Positions 1 to 8,344 of a DNA stretch of 64,000 nucleotides are shown here, piece after piece. The position numbers and the translations under genes are program-made. Source of the DNA: Alteromonas genovensis (GTDB taxonomy: Bacteria > Pseudomonadota > Gammaproteobacteria > Enterobacterales > Alteromonadaceae); the NCBI RefSeq assembly GCF_010500895.1, contig NZ_JAAAWO010000005.1, forward strand, positions 1 through 64,000, written 5' to 3'. The number at the start of each line of letters is the position of its first letter. Positions within the stretch are counted from its first letter, which is position 1. The notes under the pieces were generated by a model, which did no database searches, was not told the origin of the DNA, and saw only the letters and a list, made by a program, of their open reading frames with translations.

Positions 1-108
1 AAATCCTTTAGGAGCCGAAAAAGAGATACTCGAGTTTGGGATTTCTATTTCGTTTCCGAATATGAGTGGTGTAAAAAAAAGTGTAATTAAAAATAGTACA
101 AGTTTCAT
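1..108 (-). CDS. Truncated cassette-type secreted protein (N-terminus only)
   Basis: An open frame starts at an ATG at 108 on the minus strand and runs off the window after 36 codons. A strong AGGAGG lies 6-7 nt upstream. The peptide begins MKLVLFLITLFFTPLIFG, a typical Sec signal peptide, followed by NEIEIPNSSISFSAPKGF, so the product is probably exported. The frame begins about a dozen bases after the attC site at 121-235, the usual position of a gene at the head of an integron cassette. I do not recognise a family, and the C-terminal part is outside the window. Confidence 0.6.
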   Translation of the reverse strand, partial: MKLVLFLITLFFTPLIFGNEIEIPNSSISFSAPKGF

Positions 109-120
109 TGTTCCTCCTTG

Positions 121-235
121 AGCTAACGCTAAGCTTTGGGGCGCTAGCACGTGGGCTAAAATCCGAACGAAGTGAGTTAGCCCACGTGTTAGCGTCCCAG
201 CGACCGAAGGGAGTGCCAACAGCGTTTTGTTAGGC
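121..235 (-). other. Integron attC recombination site
   Basis: Read on the minus strand, the site opens with R'' GCCTAAC (235-229) and closes with R' GTTAGCT (127-121). Inside these, L'' GCTGTTGG pairs with L' CCAAAGC except for one unpaired G in L'', the extrahelical base that directs IntI strand choice. The centre holds a long hairpin: CGCTAACACGTGGGCTA pairs almost perfectly with TAGCCCACGTGCTAGCG. R' deviates from GTTRRRY at one base (C at position 6). A cassette gene with a ribosome binding site starts directly after it. The architecture is seen in the sequence; the function is inferred from known attC structure. Confidence 0.75.
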
Positions 236-537
236 GTACAAAGGAAAGTACGCAGCTTTGCTGCCACCACTAGCCAAATAGACCGCGTATTTAAATAATT
301 GAAATTAAGATAAAACAACCCTGTGCGAAATGCCAGATGTAAAGGATATTGCCGGATAAAAGAGCGAGTTTAGAAAGCTGGTGATGCAGAATGTTGGCGT
401 TGCGGTGTTGATGAAAAGCACGTTGCCAAAGCCGTTGAAACTACCGAAAAAGTAAGCTGTAAAGACAACCTAGCGAAACAACCTTTATGCTGGAATGTCA
501 CGCTTAAACCCGCTTTTTTATGCTGTAAGTAAATGAC
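236..537. other. Cassette body without a convincing gene
   Basis: About 300 bases lie between the attC and the GTTAGGC core at 538-544. A minus-strand frame of 69 codons (579-370) crosses that core, has no clear ribosome binding site and looks like a chance frame. I see no other coding sequence. Non-coding cassettes are common in integron arrays, so this may be one. Confidence 0.35.
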
Positions 538-544
538 GCCTAAC
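538..544 (-). other. GTTAGGC core, possible attI or cassette boundary
   Basis: On the minus strand GTTAGGC sits at 544-538, preceded by AAACT. It matches the GTTRRRY integrase crossover core. An imperfect hairpin (AGACC/GGTCT) lies just upstream on the minus strand at about 551-570. No partner GCCTAAC is seen within the next 150 bases, so it is not a full attC. It could be an attI-type site, but no integrase gene follows. Confidence 0.3.
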
Positions 545-840
545 AGTTTACTAGACCCCAAACCGGTCTGTCTAAACATAACATAATGGGGTTTTTTGTT
601 TATTTATCCATATTGTTATTTTTACTATAACTCACTAGTAAGTAAAGTAAATTATGATTTGTCGGTTTTAACTCAGGTTTTAGAAACACCAAAACGGGGT
701 GCAGGTGCTTTTGGTGTATTTAACACTGGTTTTCTATTTTTATTGAGAATATAAAAGTGCTATGTGGCGAGTTAAATCCCCCACAGGCATAACTAAAGAA
801 TGGTGCTGTCAAGCTATAGGCGAGAGGGGAGGACAACAAA
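545..840. other. Intergenic, no gene seen
   Basis: AT-rich sequence between the putative cassette boundary and the terminator of the aminotransferase gene. No frame with a credible start and ribosome binding site was found on either strand, and no remnant of an integron integrase was recognised. Confidence 0.5.
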
Positions 841-874
841 AAAAGCCGCGGCGTTATTAAACGCGGCGGCTTTT
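841..874 (-). terminator. Intrinsic terminator of the aromatic aminotransferase
   Basis: A 15-bp stem (AAAAGCCGCGGCGTT, one mismatch) closes on an ATTA loop. On the minus strand it is followed by a run of seven T, so it fits termination of the gene ending at 924. Confidence 0.85.
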
Positions 875-923
875 CATTTAGCTTAAACCGTAGCTTTCTC
901 GGTTAAGCTTCAATAACCTTGGG

Positions 924-2114
924 CTAAAGAACAGAAACCAATGCTTTTGCTAAGGTTTCAACATTGTTTTTGTTGATTCCTGCAATGTTTACGCGGCTTG
1001 AATCTACAAAGTATACGCTGTGCTTTTCTCTTACTTCACGCACTTGTTCAGGCGTGATACACAAAAACGAGAACATACCTTTTTGATCGTTCACAAAGCT
1101 GAAGTCTTTCGGTGAGCCGTTGTCATGAAGGTTTTGTACCAGCATCGCACGTAACGTTTTCATGCGGTCGCGCATTTCATTCACTTCAGATACCCATTCG
1201 TTGTTAAGGGCTTCGTCAGATAGAATTAGGTCAACAAGTGCGCCGCCGTAGCTTGGTGGCATTGAGTAAATAGCGCGAGCAATAGACTGTATTTGTCCCT
1301 GCGCGATTTTGCGAGTTGCTGTGTCTTGGGTAACAATTGCGGCTAGGCCAACACGTTCGCGATATAAACCAAAGTTTTTAGAGCACGATGCAGCAACAAT
1401 AACCTCAGGAAGGTTTTCAACAAGAAGGCGCATACCGTAGGCATCTTCTTCTAACCCTTCACCAAAGCCCAAATAGGCCACGTCGATAAACGGTAAAAAT
1501 TCACGTTCTTTAGCAACGGCTAATACTTCGTCCCATTGTGCATTGGTTAAGTCTGCACCGGTTGGGTTGTGGCAGCAGCCGTGAAGTAACACTATATCGC
1601 CTTTGTTTACGTTGCGAAGGGTTTCCATCATGGCGTCAAAGCGAATGCTTGCAGATGCTTTGTCGAAGTACGGGTATGTTTCTATTTCTAAACCCGCAGA
1701 GCCGATAAGCGGAATATGGTTCGCCCATGTTGGGTCACTTACCCATACTTTGGCATTATCGTTACAACGCACTAAAAGCTCAGAAAGAATGCGAAGGGCA
1801 CCGCAGCCACCTGGAGCCTGAACGGCAGCAACGCGATCGGCCATGAGTACTGGGCTGTTTTTACCAAGTAATAGCGATAGCATGCCATCGATAAAACCTT
1901 GGTTACCTTGAGGAGTAATATAGGTTTTACTGGTTTCGCGCTCTAGTAAAAGTTGTTGTGCTTTTGACACACTCGAAAGAATAGGGGTATTACCTTGCTC
2001 ATCTTTATATACGCCAACACCTAAGTCTATTTTGCTCGGGTTGGTGTCTTCTTTATATGAAGCAGAAAGGCCAAGAATTGGATCTGGGGCAAGATAGGGT
2101 AATACTTCAAACAC
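924..2114 (-). CDS. tyrB: Aromatic amino acid aminotransferase (class I/II)
   Basis: A 396-residue PLP enzyme of the aspartate/aromatic aminotransferase subfamily, expected to transfer amino groups between aromatic amino acids or aspartate and 2-oxoglutarate in the cytoplasm. Visible landmarks are the cofactor motif CHNPTG (N183), the DVAY segment with the pyridine-binding aspartate (D211), the Schiff-base lysine K246 in SCSKNFGL and the substrate-carboxylate arginine in SSRVNIAG near the C-terminus. Length equals that of E. coli TyrB and AspC. The start is GTG, with AGGA 7 nt before it. It stands alone and ends at a strong terminator. AspC and TyrB cannot be separated with confidence by sequence alone. 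Confidence 0.88.
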   Translation of the reverse strand: MFEVLPYLAPDPILGLSASYKEDTNPSKIDLGVGVYKDEQGNTPILSSVSKAQQLLLERETSKTYITPQGNQGFIDGMLSLLLGKNSPVLMADRVAAVQAPGGCGALRILSELLVRCNDNAKVWVSDPTWANHIPLIGSAGLEIETYPYFDKASASIRFDAMMETLRNVNKGDIVLLHGCCHNPTGADLTNAQWDEVLAVAKEREFLPFIDVAYLGFGEGLEEDAYGMRLLVENLPEVIVAASCSKNFGLYRERVGLAAIVTQDTATRKIAQGQIQSIARAIYSMPPSYGGALVDLILSDEALNNEWVSEVNEMRDRMKTLRAMLVQNLHDNGSPKDFSFVNDQKGMFSFLCITPEQVREVREKHSVYFVDSSRVNIAGINKNNVETLAKALVSVL

Positions 2115-2284
2115 GATATGTCCTCACTTTGGTATGCAAATAGTGGTTTGCAAATAATGGAAAGCAAATGCTAGCAGGCACGCATTATGCCATTGCTGAT
2201 AGAAAAAACGACACCTATTCGTTGAAAATATTTCAATTTAATAACGAATTTTGTAAACCTCGAAAGATTTATTCTACAAACCTG

Positions 2285-3115
2285 TTAAATTTTGAAGGAA
2301 AATTCTCGTGTTTGCGTTGTTTCTCCCTTTTCTGTGAAGGTTCGTTCTTTAAAGCTAAGCTCGCCGTTGCTATCAACCAGCAAAATAGTGGATGTTCGCG
2401 TACCATAGCTGGGTATGTTAATAAAAATGGAAGACAGCGCTTTTTCCCATTCGTAACCTATACCCGTACTGGGAAGGTGTTGGTCGTCTGCTCTGTCCTC
2501 ATTGCGCAATAGCGCAAACAAATCTTCGGTGTTTATCGTGTCGTGCTGTAATACGTATTTATTTAAGCTTGTAACACCTTGGGTAACCTTGGGCCATGGG
2601 GTAACAATGTCGGCATTTGAAAGCCCAAATACCCCCTGCTGAATAGGGTGTACAGAGTTGTTCACGTTATTGTAAACATGCAAAGCGCTCGCACTGCCGA
2701 ACACCAGGTTATAGCCGTTATAGTGGTGGCGAGTGTCTTTGAGCTGTTGCAAATACTGATCAGTTGATTGGTCGGTTAATTGCTCCGTTAATTGCTCCGT
2801 TAATTTTTCCGTAAGATGGCCAGTAACTTGTGCTCTATCGTCTTTCAGCCAGTTGGTTACCAACTCACCTCGCGAAGTAGCGTCTGTACGCACTTCAGAC
2901 GGGGCTCGTACGTTTGTTATGGCCGCAATTTTCCCCTTTCGTGTAACGCCCATCCATGTACCGTTTGCTTCAAGATCTCTTCCCGCCAGAATAGATGTGT
3001 TGTCGTTCCAAAATGCAGCAGGAGCAGTCGGTCTTGCATAAAACTCATCTCTATTCGCCGCAATAATAAGCGGGTAGCGAGGGTGCTTTTGCTGAGCTAT
3101 AAATAAAATACACAT
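2285..3115 (-). CDS. NRDE (TANGO2-like) family protein
   Basis: A 276-residue protein with the N-terminal MCILFIAQ start and the family motif AANRDEFYARPT, followed by LAGRDLEANGTWMGVT, all typical of the NRDE/TANGO2 family (Ntn-hydrolase-like fold; function in bacteria not settled, a haem or lipid role is known only from eukaryotic members). The catalytic-type Cys2 is present. The middle carries a four-residue repeat, roughly LTEQ-LTEQ-LTDQ-STDQ, encoded by 12-bp DNA repeats. No operon partner is obvious: the aminotransferase downstream is separated by 170 bp. Confidence 0.85.
   Translation of the reverse strand: MCILFIAQQKHPRYPLIIAANRDEFYARPTAPAAFWNDNTSILAGRDLEANGTWMGVTRKGKIAAITNVRAPSEVRTDATSRGELVTNWLKDDRAQVTGHLTEKLTEQLTEQLTDQSTDQYLQQLKDTRHHYNGYNLVFGSASALHVYNNVNNSVHPIQQGVFGLSNADIVTPWPKVTQGVTSLNKYVLQHDTINTEDLFALLRNEDRADDQHLPSTGIGYEWEKALSSIFINIPSYGTRTSTILLVDSNGELSFKERTFTEKGETTQTREFSFKI
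2761..2808. repeat. In-frame 12-bp tandem repeat inside the NRDE gene
   Basis: Four units of about 12 bp (consensus CCGTTAATTGCT on the plus strand): units at 2773, 2785 and 2797 differ by only a few bases, and one more degenerate unit starts at 2761. Each unit adds four codons, so changes in copy number would keep the frame. Confidence 0.8.
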
Positions 3116-3264
3116 ATTTACACCTTATTCGGTATGCCAGTACCGACTGTCTGTGCGTACTATCGCGCTGCAATCGGCTCGTTTTAGCGTATGCTTTATT
3201 GTGCGCTTGCCGTTAATCGTAGATTTGCGTTTTGATTTTCTTTACTCTTAACGCCTTGAGCAGT

Positions 3265-3942
3265 ATGAGAATAATAAAAATGAATAGCAATAACACTCTC
3301 AACAAGAAAGACAAAGAGACAAAAAGCACCACCATTTTAAAAATCAATGAGATGCAGATAGATGACCACATACCGCGGCAGTGGCCGCACTGGTTATCGT
3401 CATTGGCTGCCTTCGTGCTTACCAAACGAGGCTGGCGTGTAGAAGGGGCCTTTATAAATCAAAAGAAAGCCATATTGGCGGTTGCGCCTCACACAACCAA
3501 TTGGGATTTTTTCATTGGTTTGTTCGTAGTGTTCTCACTGCGTTTAAAATTGAATTTTTTCGGTAAACATACCATTTTTGTTCAGCCACTCGGGTACATC
3601 ATTAAAAAGTTTGGCGGTATTCCCATTAAGCGAAGCAAGGCCCACGGGGTGGTAACCAGTATTGTAGAAAAGATTAAACAGGCTGATGAATTAGTATTGG
3701 CATTGGCACCTGAGGGTACGCGAAGCCCAATCTTCCCATGGAAAACCGGTTTTCTGCACATTGCGAGAGAGGCGGAGATACCCATTCAGCTGATTTCGCT
3801 AGATTATCGCACTAAAATAATCCGATTTGGCCCCGTCATTCTAAAGGTCGAAAACATTGATGAACAAATGCAAACTATCTATACATTTTATGATAATGTT
3901 TGCCCAAAATACCCAGAAAAATGCATAACACGGCCTCAATAG
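3265..3942 (+). CDS. PlsC-type 1-acyl-glycerol-phosphate acyltransferase family protein
   Basis: A lysophospholipid-type acyltransferase of about 225 residues. The HX4D catalytic motif is seen as APHTTNWDF (H76 from this start) and the acceptor motif as PEGTRS (149-154). The segment LFVVFSLRLKLNFFGKHTIF is the usual hydrophobic stretch between them. It probably acylates a glycerolipid or related acceptor at the inner membrane; the true substrate is unknown. The frame opens further upstream at a TTG (3232), and ATG codons at 3265, 3280 and 3352 are all possible; I chose 3265 without a strong ribosome binding site. No clear operon partners. Confidence 0.8.
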   Translation: MRIIKMNSNNTLNKKDKETKSTTILKINEMQIDDHIPRQWPHWLSSLAAFVLTKRGWRVEGAFINQKKAILAVAPHTTNWDFFIGLFVVFSLRLKLNFFGKHTIFVQPLGYIIKKFGGIPIKRSKAHGVVTSIVEKIKQADELVLALAPEGTRSPIFPWKTGFLHIAREAEIPIQLISLDYRTKIIRFGPVILKVENIDEQMQTIYTFYDNVCPKYPEKCITRPQ

Positions 3943-4044
3943 TCCATTTGAAAACCACCACGGCTTTTTCTATGCGCACAGCATCGATTTGCTATTTCGT
4001 GGTTTCTGAGGTTGTCGCGTAACTTTACTACCGGAGTTTTACCC

Positions 4045-5292
4045 GTGACAAAACAGGGATTCACTACCCGTCAAGTCCATGCCGATCGCATGTTAAACAC
4101 GCCAGAGCACGGCGCTGTCCACACTAGTACATCAAATTCTGTGCTGTTTGAATTTAAAGATGCTCAAGGCATTATCGACGCTTTTCAGGGTAAACGTGCC
4201 GCGCATGTTTATTCTCGCTCTTCTTCACCGTCTGTGGCTGCGTTGCAAAACATGCTCAACGAATTAGAGGGAGGAGTGGGCACACTTTGCTTTAGCACGG
4301 GAATGGCAGCTATTAGCAGCACCTTGTTTGCGCTACTTAAAGCCGGCGATCACCTTATTGTTAGTCAGTATCTGTTTGGTAATACGCGCAGCTTTTTCGA
4401 AACCTTAAAAGATTTCGGTATTCACGTCACCTATACCGACGTTACCGATATTGAACAAGTAGTAGAAGCATATCAGCCCAATACCAAAGGGGTTTATTGT
4501 GAAACCGTGGCCAACCCGGTTACTCAAGTTTCAGATTTACATGCCATAGGGCAGTTTTGTGAAGAGAAGCACATTCTCTTTATGGTTGATAATACAATGA
4601 CACCGCCTCCGCTTTGTTATGCCAAAGAGTTTAAAGCGTCACTGATATTTTGTTCGTTAACCAAATATATTGCAGGTCACGGCAATGTGCTTGGTGGTGC
4701 TGTTACCGATACCGGTCATTTTAACTGGGAAAAATACAGCAATATAAAACCTGCTTACAAGGTAGCCGATACGGCTCAGTGGGGAATTACACAAATTAAG
4801 AAAAAGGGGTTGAGAGATTTAGGCGCTACACTTGCGCCAGAGTCGGCCACCGCCATTGCATTAGGCATGGAAACCCTTGGGCTTCGCCTTCAGCGCAGTC
4901 AGCAGAACGCATTGAAGTTAGCCACATTTCTTGATAATCATCACAGCGTGAGTGAGGTTTTTTACCCTGGTCTTGCTGACCATCCACAGCACTTTATGGC
5001 GCGAGAGCAGCTAAGTAATGGTTACGGTGCCATCTTAAGTTTTAATTTAGTGGATAATATCGACCCTGTAGCGTTTTTAAACGAAATGGAGCTGGTAATT
5101 TGCGCCACGCATTTGGGTGACAATAGAACACTGGCGTTGCCAGTAGCACCGACTATTTACTTTGAAAATACCGCTGAAGAACGAGAGAAGATGGGTGTAT
5201 CAGACAACATGCTTCGCATTTCGGTGGGTATTGAAGATACCGACGACCTTATTGCCGACTTTAGAAATGCGCTACATGCATTAGCTATCTAG
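4045..5292 (+). CDS. Cys/Met-metabolism PLP-dependent enzyme (cystathionine gamma-synthase family)
   Basis: A fold-type I PLP enzyme of 415 residues, in the family of cystathionine gamma-synthase, O-succinyl/acetylhomoserine sulfhydrylase and methionine gamma-lyase. The N-terminal TTRQVHADRMLNTPEHGAVH, the cofactor-phosphate segment FSTGMAAIS, VDNTMTPP, the Schiff-base lysine K207 in CSLTKYIAGHGN and the C-terminal ISVGIED are all in place. It may use an activated homoserine for methionine synthesis; the exact acceptor cannot be read from sequence. The start is GTG at 4045, backed by GGAG 8 nt upstream; a TTG at 4012 gives a longer frame but lacks such a site. A clear terminator follows. Confidence 0.85.
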   Translation: MTKQGFTTRQVHADRMLNTPEHGAVHTSTSNSVLFEFKDAQGIIDAFQGKRAAHVYSRSSSPSVAALQNMLNELEGGVGTLCFSTGMAAISSTLFALLKAGDHLIVSQYLFGNTRSFFETLKDFGIHVTYTDVTDIEQVVEAYQPNTKGVYCETVANPVTQVSDLHAIGQFCEEKHILFMVDNTMTPPPLCYAKEFKASLIFCSLTKYIAGHGNVLGGAVTDTGHFNWEKYSNIKPAYKVADTAQWGITQIKKKGLRDLGATLAPESATAIALGMETLGLRLQRSQQNALKLATFLDNHHSVSEVFYPGLADHPQHFMAREQLSNGYGAILSFNLVDNIDPVAFLNEMELVICATHLGDNRTLALPVAPTIYFENTAEEREKMGVSDNMLRISVGIEDTDDLIADFRNALHALAI

Positions 5293-5315
5293 TAGTTATG
5301 CAACACAACACATAC

Positions 5316-5341
5316 AAAAAAGGGGCGTAAGCCCCTTTTTT
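5316..5341 (+). terminator. Intrinsic terminator after the PLP enzyme
   Basis: Stem AAAAAAGGGGC/GCCCCTTTTTT with a GTAA loop, starting 23 bases after the stop at 5292. The A and T tracts make it bidirectional, but the converging gene on the minus strand ends at 5431, so it could serve both. Confidence 0.9.
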
Positions 5342-5430
5342 ATTCATGCAATTTCGTAAATCTTGTATTCAAATAAATTTCCAATAAACGGCAACCAATC
5401 ACCGTTCATTGAGCTTACTTGGAATCACTG

Positions 5431-7887
5431 CTATTCGAAACCTAGCGTCACTTGACCGCGGATCTCCCCAGATGGAAATGCAGCTGAGTGGAAGTTTGTG
5501 TAATAACCCGCTGCCTGCATGGTCATCATTTGGTCAGCGTTAAGCGTAGTGCTGCTTGGAACAGACCATACTCCGTCCATACCTTCAAGACCTAGTATCA
5601 CACCACCGTTTGCACCAGCTTCACCTTCGTGAATGTGTGCCATGTTTGCCGTCATACCGGTAATGGTAACACTACCTGACAACGCGCCTGTGGTTGTGTT
5701 TAAAGTGAATGCACCAGCGCCAGTTGCTGCAGTATCAACCGCTGGCACTTCCTGATCGCCAGTAGCTACAATACCAAACACTTGAATATTGTCTGGTGTA
5801 ATTTGACCGCGGATCTCTCCGCTAGGATTTGCTTCTGTGTGTACATTCACATAATGTCCACCAAAAAGCAGTTGCGATGCTACGGCTTCTTCTAATTCAA
5901 CATAGCCATCTGTCATCCACGTGCCAGCAGTCATTTCGTTTTCTACTAACGTAACAACAACGCCGCCATTTTCACCCGCAAAACCACTGTGGATATGCGC
6001 CATGGTTGCATTGTCTATGGTAGTTGCAGCAACAAGGTATACAGAATCTGATGTAGTATCATAAAGGGCGTAGCCAGAGCCTGAAGCCATTGTATCTACC
6101 GCTGGAACAGACTGGTTGCCGCTTAATGGAAATGTAACCACAGCAGTGGTGTCCGGAACAATTTGCCCACGTACTTCGCCGCTAGGATTCGCTTCTGTGT
6201 GCACATTTAAATACCATTCACCGCTCGTTAATGCGTCTAAATTACTAGGTGAAATATTGGTTTGTGCAAGTTCGTATGTACCGTTGCCCGCGTCAGTAAG
6301 AGGGAAGGCAACAGGTCCGTTCATACCTAAACCGCCATCATGTACGTGCACACCTGTAACATCAGCTAAGCCAGATACATCAACGCTCACGCTAAATGCC
6401 GGTAAGTCTTCGTCAATTTCTACTACGGCCGTAGCTTCAGACATAGTGTCAACTGCTGGCACTTCTTGTGAACCGCTTAAGCTAACGTTATACGTCATGT
6501 CTGCATTAAATGCTGGTGGCGGTGGTGCCAAACCATCTAATAGTGCTAACTGAGGAAGATCGCCTTCCATGTCGCCGTCTAACGCGATGGCTGTATAAAT
6601 GCTACCATTTTCTAAACTGAGCACACCGGTTTCAATTGCCGCTGTTTTTGTACCAGTAGGGGTTACGGTTACCACGTAATCGCCTTCTGCCAAGCTCACG
6701 TAACCAGTTTCAGCCAAATCGCCAGTGGAATAGGCAATATCGCTAAACGCTGGGTCTACTGCATCAATCTCACCGTCAGCCGTTACATAAATATCTACGT
6801 TACCAGCGCTTGGTGAAGAGTGCACAATGCGCACTTTAGCTTCAGTGGCAACTGAACGCGGTACGTCTACCAATACGTCTAATTCTGGTGCAGCTAGTGT
6901 GTTATTGGCAATGGCGGTATACGACATACCAATCTCAAGGGTAAGTTCGGCATCATCAACAGCCACAATACTGTTGTCAGCATCTGCTACTACGTCAATT
7001 AAATAGTCGCCAGGAGCAACCGAAAGGTAGTCTGTAGTACGAGGAAATTGAATACCATCAACTAACACTACTTCATTGTTCGCGATAACATCTACAGCCG
7101 GTGCATCACTAATGCCGTGCACAACGCGAATGTCAGAGGGGGTTGCTGCGTCCCATACCTTAAAGCTTCCGTCGCCGTCAGCGACTAACAATGTAACAGG
7201 AGAGTCGCCTGTTCCCACATTGTTTGTAGCTGCAATAAGTAGGTCTGCGCCATCAGTAAGCTCTACTGTACCAGAGTCGTACACAACCGTGGTTTCACCA
7301 GCAGGCGTAATACGAATTTGATAATCACCCGCCGGTACTTGCGTAAGGCCTGTGGCGTCGGTAAATTCTGCGGTTACAAGAGGTTGCTCTGCGGTAATAT
7401 CAGTACCCGGTGCGGTAACGTAAACGTCAACTGTAGGCGCTAATGATGCGGCGTGAACAATTTGTACTTGCGCGTTACCTGCTTCTACTGCTGTTTCTGA
7501 GCTGGTAACAGGTAGTAATGCCAGTGAACTATCGCCTACGTTGCCCACTGCAAACACGTCATAATTTGTGTCTGCTTCTAACGTAAGGTCTGCCTGTAAA
7601 ACTTCTGCATTATCGCCAGGTAGAATACCTGTAACGCCAATGTCGTAGGTTCCTGTCTCAACTTCAAATCGCGAAGACGCTACTTGGTAGTCTACGTTTT
7701 CTAAATTATTCAAAATGGCATCGTTCGCCGTAATGTTTACCATGGGGGCATCTGAGGCAGCATGCACTACACGTACGTTGGCAAATTCAGGGGCAGGTTG
7801 TTCAACAAAATCATCGTCATCATCATTACACCCTACTAAAAATAAGGGTAAAACCGAATACGCCAGTAGCGACTTAGTCCTTCTCAT
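5431..7887 (-). CDS. DUF4397/CHRD multidomain surface lipoprotein
   Basis: An 818-residue exported lipoprotein. The N-terminus has a charged start and hydrophobic core ending in the lipobox LFLVGC (C20), then an acidic linker. Four DUF4397 modules follow, each opening with a variant of VRVVHAASDAP (roughly residues 37, 140, 250 and 353). Three CHRD modules fill the C-terminal half, each with a GSQEVPAVDT-like opening, an H-x-H pair (VHVHDG, AHIHSG, AHIHEG) and an NVHTEANPSGEIRGQI-like end. CHRD domains are known from chordin; their bacterial role is unclear, an extracellular binding or matrix role is inference. The ATG at 7887 was preferred over one 11 codons upstream because GGAA precedes it and the signal peptide then begins properly. 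Confidence 0.85.
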   Translation of the reverse strand: MRRTKSLLAYSVLPLFLVGCNDDDDDFVEQPAPEFANVRVVHAASDAPMVNITANDAILNNLENVDYQVASSRFEVETGTYDIGVTGILPGDNAEVLQADLTLEADTNYDVFAVGNVGDSSLALLPVTSSETAVEAGNAQVQIVHAASLAPTVDVYVTAPGTDITAEQPLVTAEFTDATGLTQVPAGDYQIRITPAGETTVVYDSGTVELTDGADLLIAATNNVGTGDSPVTLLVADGDGSFKVWDAATPSDIRVVHGISDAPAVDVIANNEVVLVDGIQFPRTTDYLSVAPGDYLIDVVADADNSIVAVDDAELTLEIGMSYTAIANNTLAAPELDVLVDVPRSVATEAKVRIVHSSPSAGNVDIYVTADGEIDAVDPAFSDIAYSTGDLAETGYVSLAEGDYVVTVTPTGTKTAAIETGVLSLENGSIYTAIALDGDMEGDLPQLALLDGLAPPPPAFNADMTYNVSLSGSQEVPAVDTMSEATAVVEIDEDLPAFSVSVDVSGLADVTGVHVHDGGLGMNGPVAFPLTDAGNGTYELAQTNISPSNLDALTSGEWYLNVHTEANPSGEVRGQIVPDTTAVVTFPLSGNQSVPAVDTMASGSGYALYDTTSDSVYLVAATTIDNATMAHIHSGFAGENGGVVVTLVENEMTAGTWMTDGYVELEEAVASQLLFGGHYVNVHTEANPSGEIRGQITPDNIQVFGIVATGDQEVPAVDTAATGAGAFTLNTTTGALSGSVTITGMTANMAHIHEGEAGANGGVILGLEGMDGVWSVPSSTTLNADQMMTMQAAGYYTNFHSAAFPSGEIRGQVTLGFE

Positions 7888-8054
7888 CGTTGTTTCCTCT
7901 ATTTGTTGTGAGACCACCAAAATTACGCCACCATTTTATTTACAGATCATTAACCTCATTAACATTAAGCAAATGTAATACTTTTGTATAAGTATACTAT
8001 TCTGATATCGTTTTGCTTGGCGCTAAAAATAGAACTAATTGCTATATATAACAA

Positions 8055-8287
8055 TTATTTACGAATTCTTATGGAGAGGTTTTGTAAAGGCAGAAAGCGT
8101 AGGCTTTTGTAGCGTTGAATTGTGAAATGAAAATAAATGTTAAAAAATTTGCGATGTGCGTGAACTTAACGGAAAAGTTGTGGACTAACAAAGTGTAGTG
8201 ATTGAAAACAGATTCATATGTTTTCTGCAAATTGTGTGTTCCAAGTTGAGTGTGTTTCTTGCCCCGCCTGTGTAGCGGGGCTTTTTT
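8055..8287 (+). ncRNA. Candidate small RNA ending at an orphan terminator
   Basis: A strong plus-strand terminator at 8261-8287 has no plus-strand protein gene before it: the nearest plus-strand CDS ends at 5292. A promoter-like TTGGCG-17 bp-TGCTAT lies at 8017-8045, so a transcript of about 230 nt could run from near 8055 to the terminator. The 3' end TTTCTT plus GC-rich stem plus T6 resembles Hfq-bound small RNAs. No known RNA family was recognised. The 5' end is a guess. Confidence 0.28.
8261..8287 (+). terminator. Orphan plus-strand intrinsic terminator
   Basis: Perfect 7-bp stem GCCCCGC/GCGGGGC with loop CTGTGTA, followed by six T on the plus strand. The minus strand has no T tract after the stem, so it does not suit the minus-strand gene ending at 8345. 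Confidence 0.8.
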
Positions 8288-8301
8288 ATGCCTGAGTGGC
8301 A

Positions 8302-8340
8302 CTAGTTTAATCGGCTAGTTTAAACGGCTAGTTTAAACGC
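8302..8340. repeat. 13-bp tandem repeat (3 units)
   Basis: Three head-to-tail copies of CTAGTTTAAACGG starting at 8302, 8315 and 8328, with two or three substitutions in total, placed directly against the 3' end of the peroxidase-like gene. Confidence 0.85.
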
Positions 8341-8344
8341 TGGG

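Larger units (their letters stand above)
7888..8344. other. Intergenic region with candidate small RNA and repeats
   Basis: This 457-bp gap separates two minus-strand genes. It holds an AT-rich stretch to about 8060, a possible plus-strand small RNA ending at the 8261-8287 terminator, and a 13-bp tandem repeat at 8302-8340. No protein gene could be supported: a minus-strand frame of 77 codons (8302-8069) overlaps the hairpin and has no ribosome binding site. Confidence 0.5.

Noticed and set aside
370..579. 69-codon minus-strand frame in the cassette body
   Set aside because: It crosses the GTTAGGC core, has no ribosome binding site and its product has no recognisable features.
2551..2560. 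AATACGTATT, similar to the TonB operator centre
   Set aside because: It lies inside the NRDE coding sequence and lacks the TG...CA flanks.
6116..6553. 145-codon plus-strand frame inside the CHRD lipoprotein gene
   Set aside because: Antisense to the repeat modules; no start signal.
8069..8302. 77-codon minus-strand frame in the 7888-8344 gap
   Set aside because: It overlaps the terminator hairpin and has no start signal.
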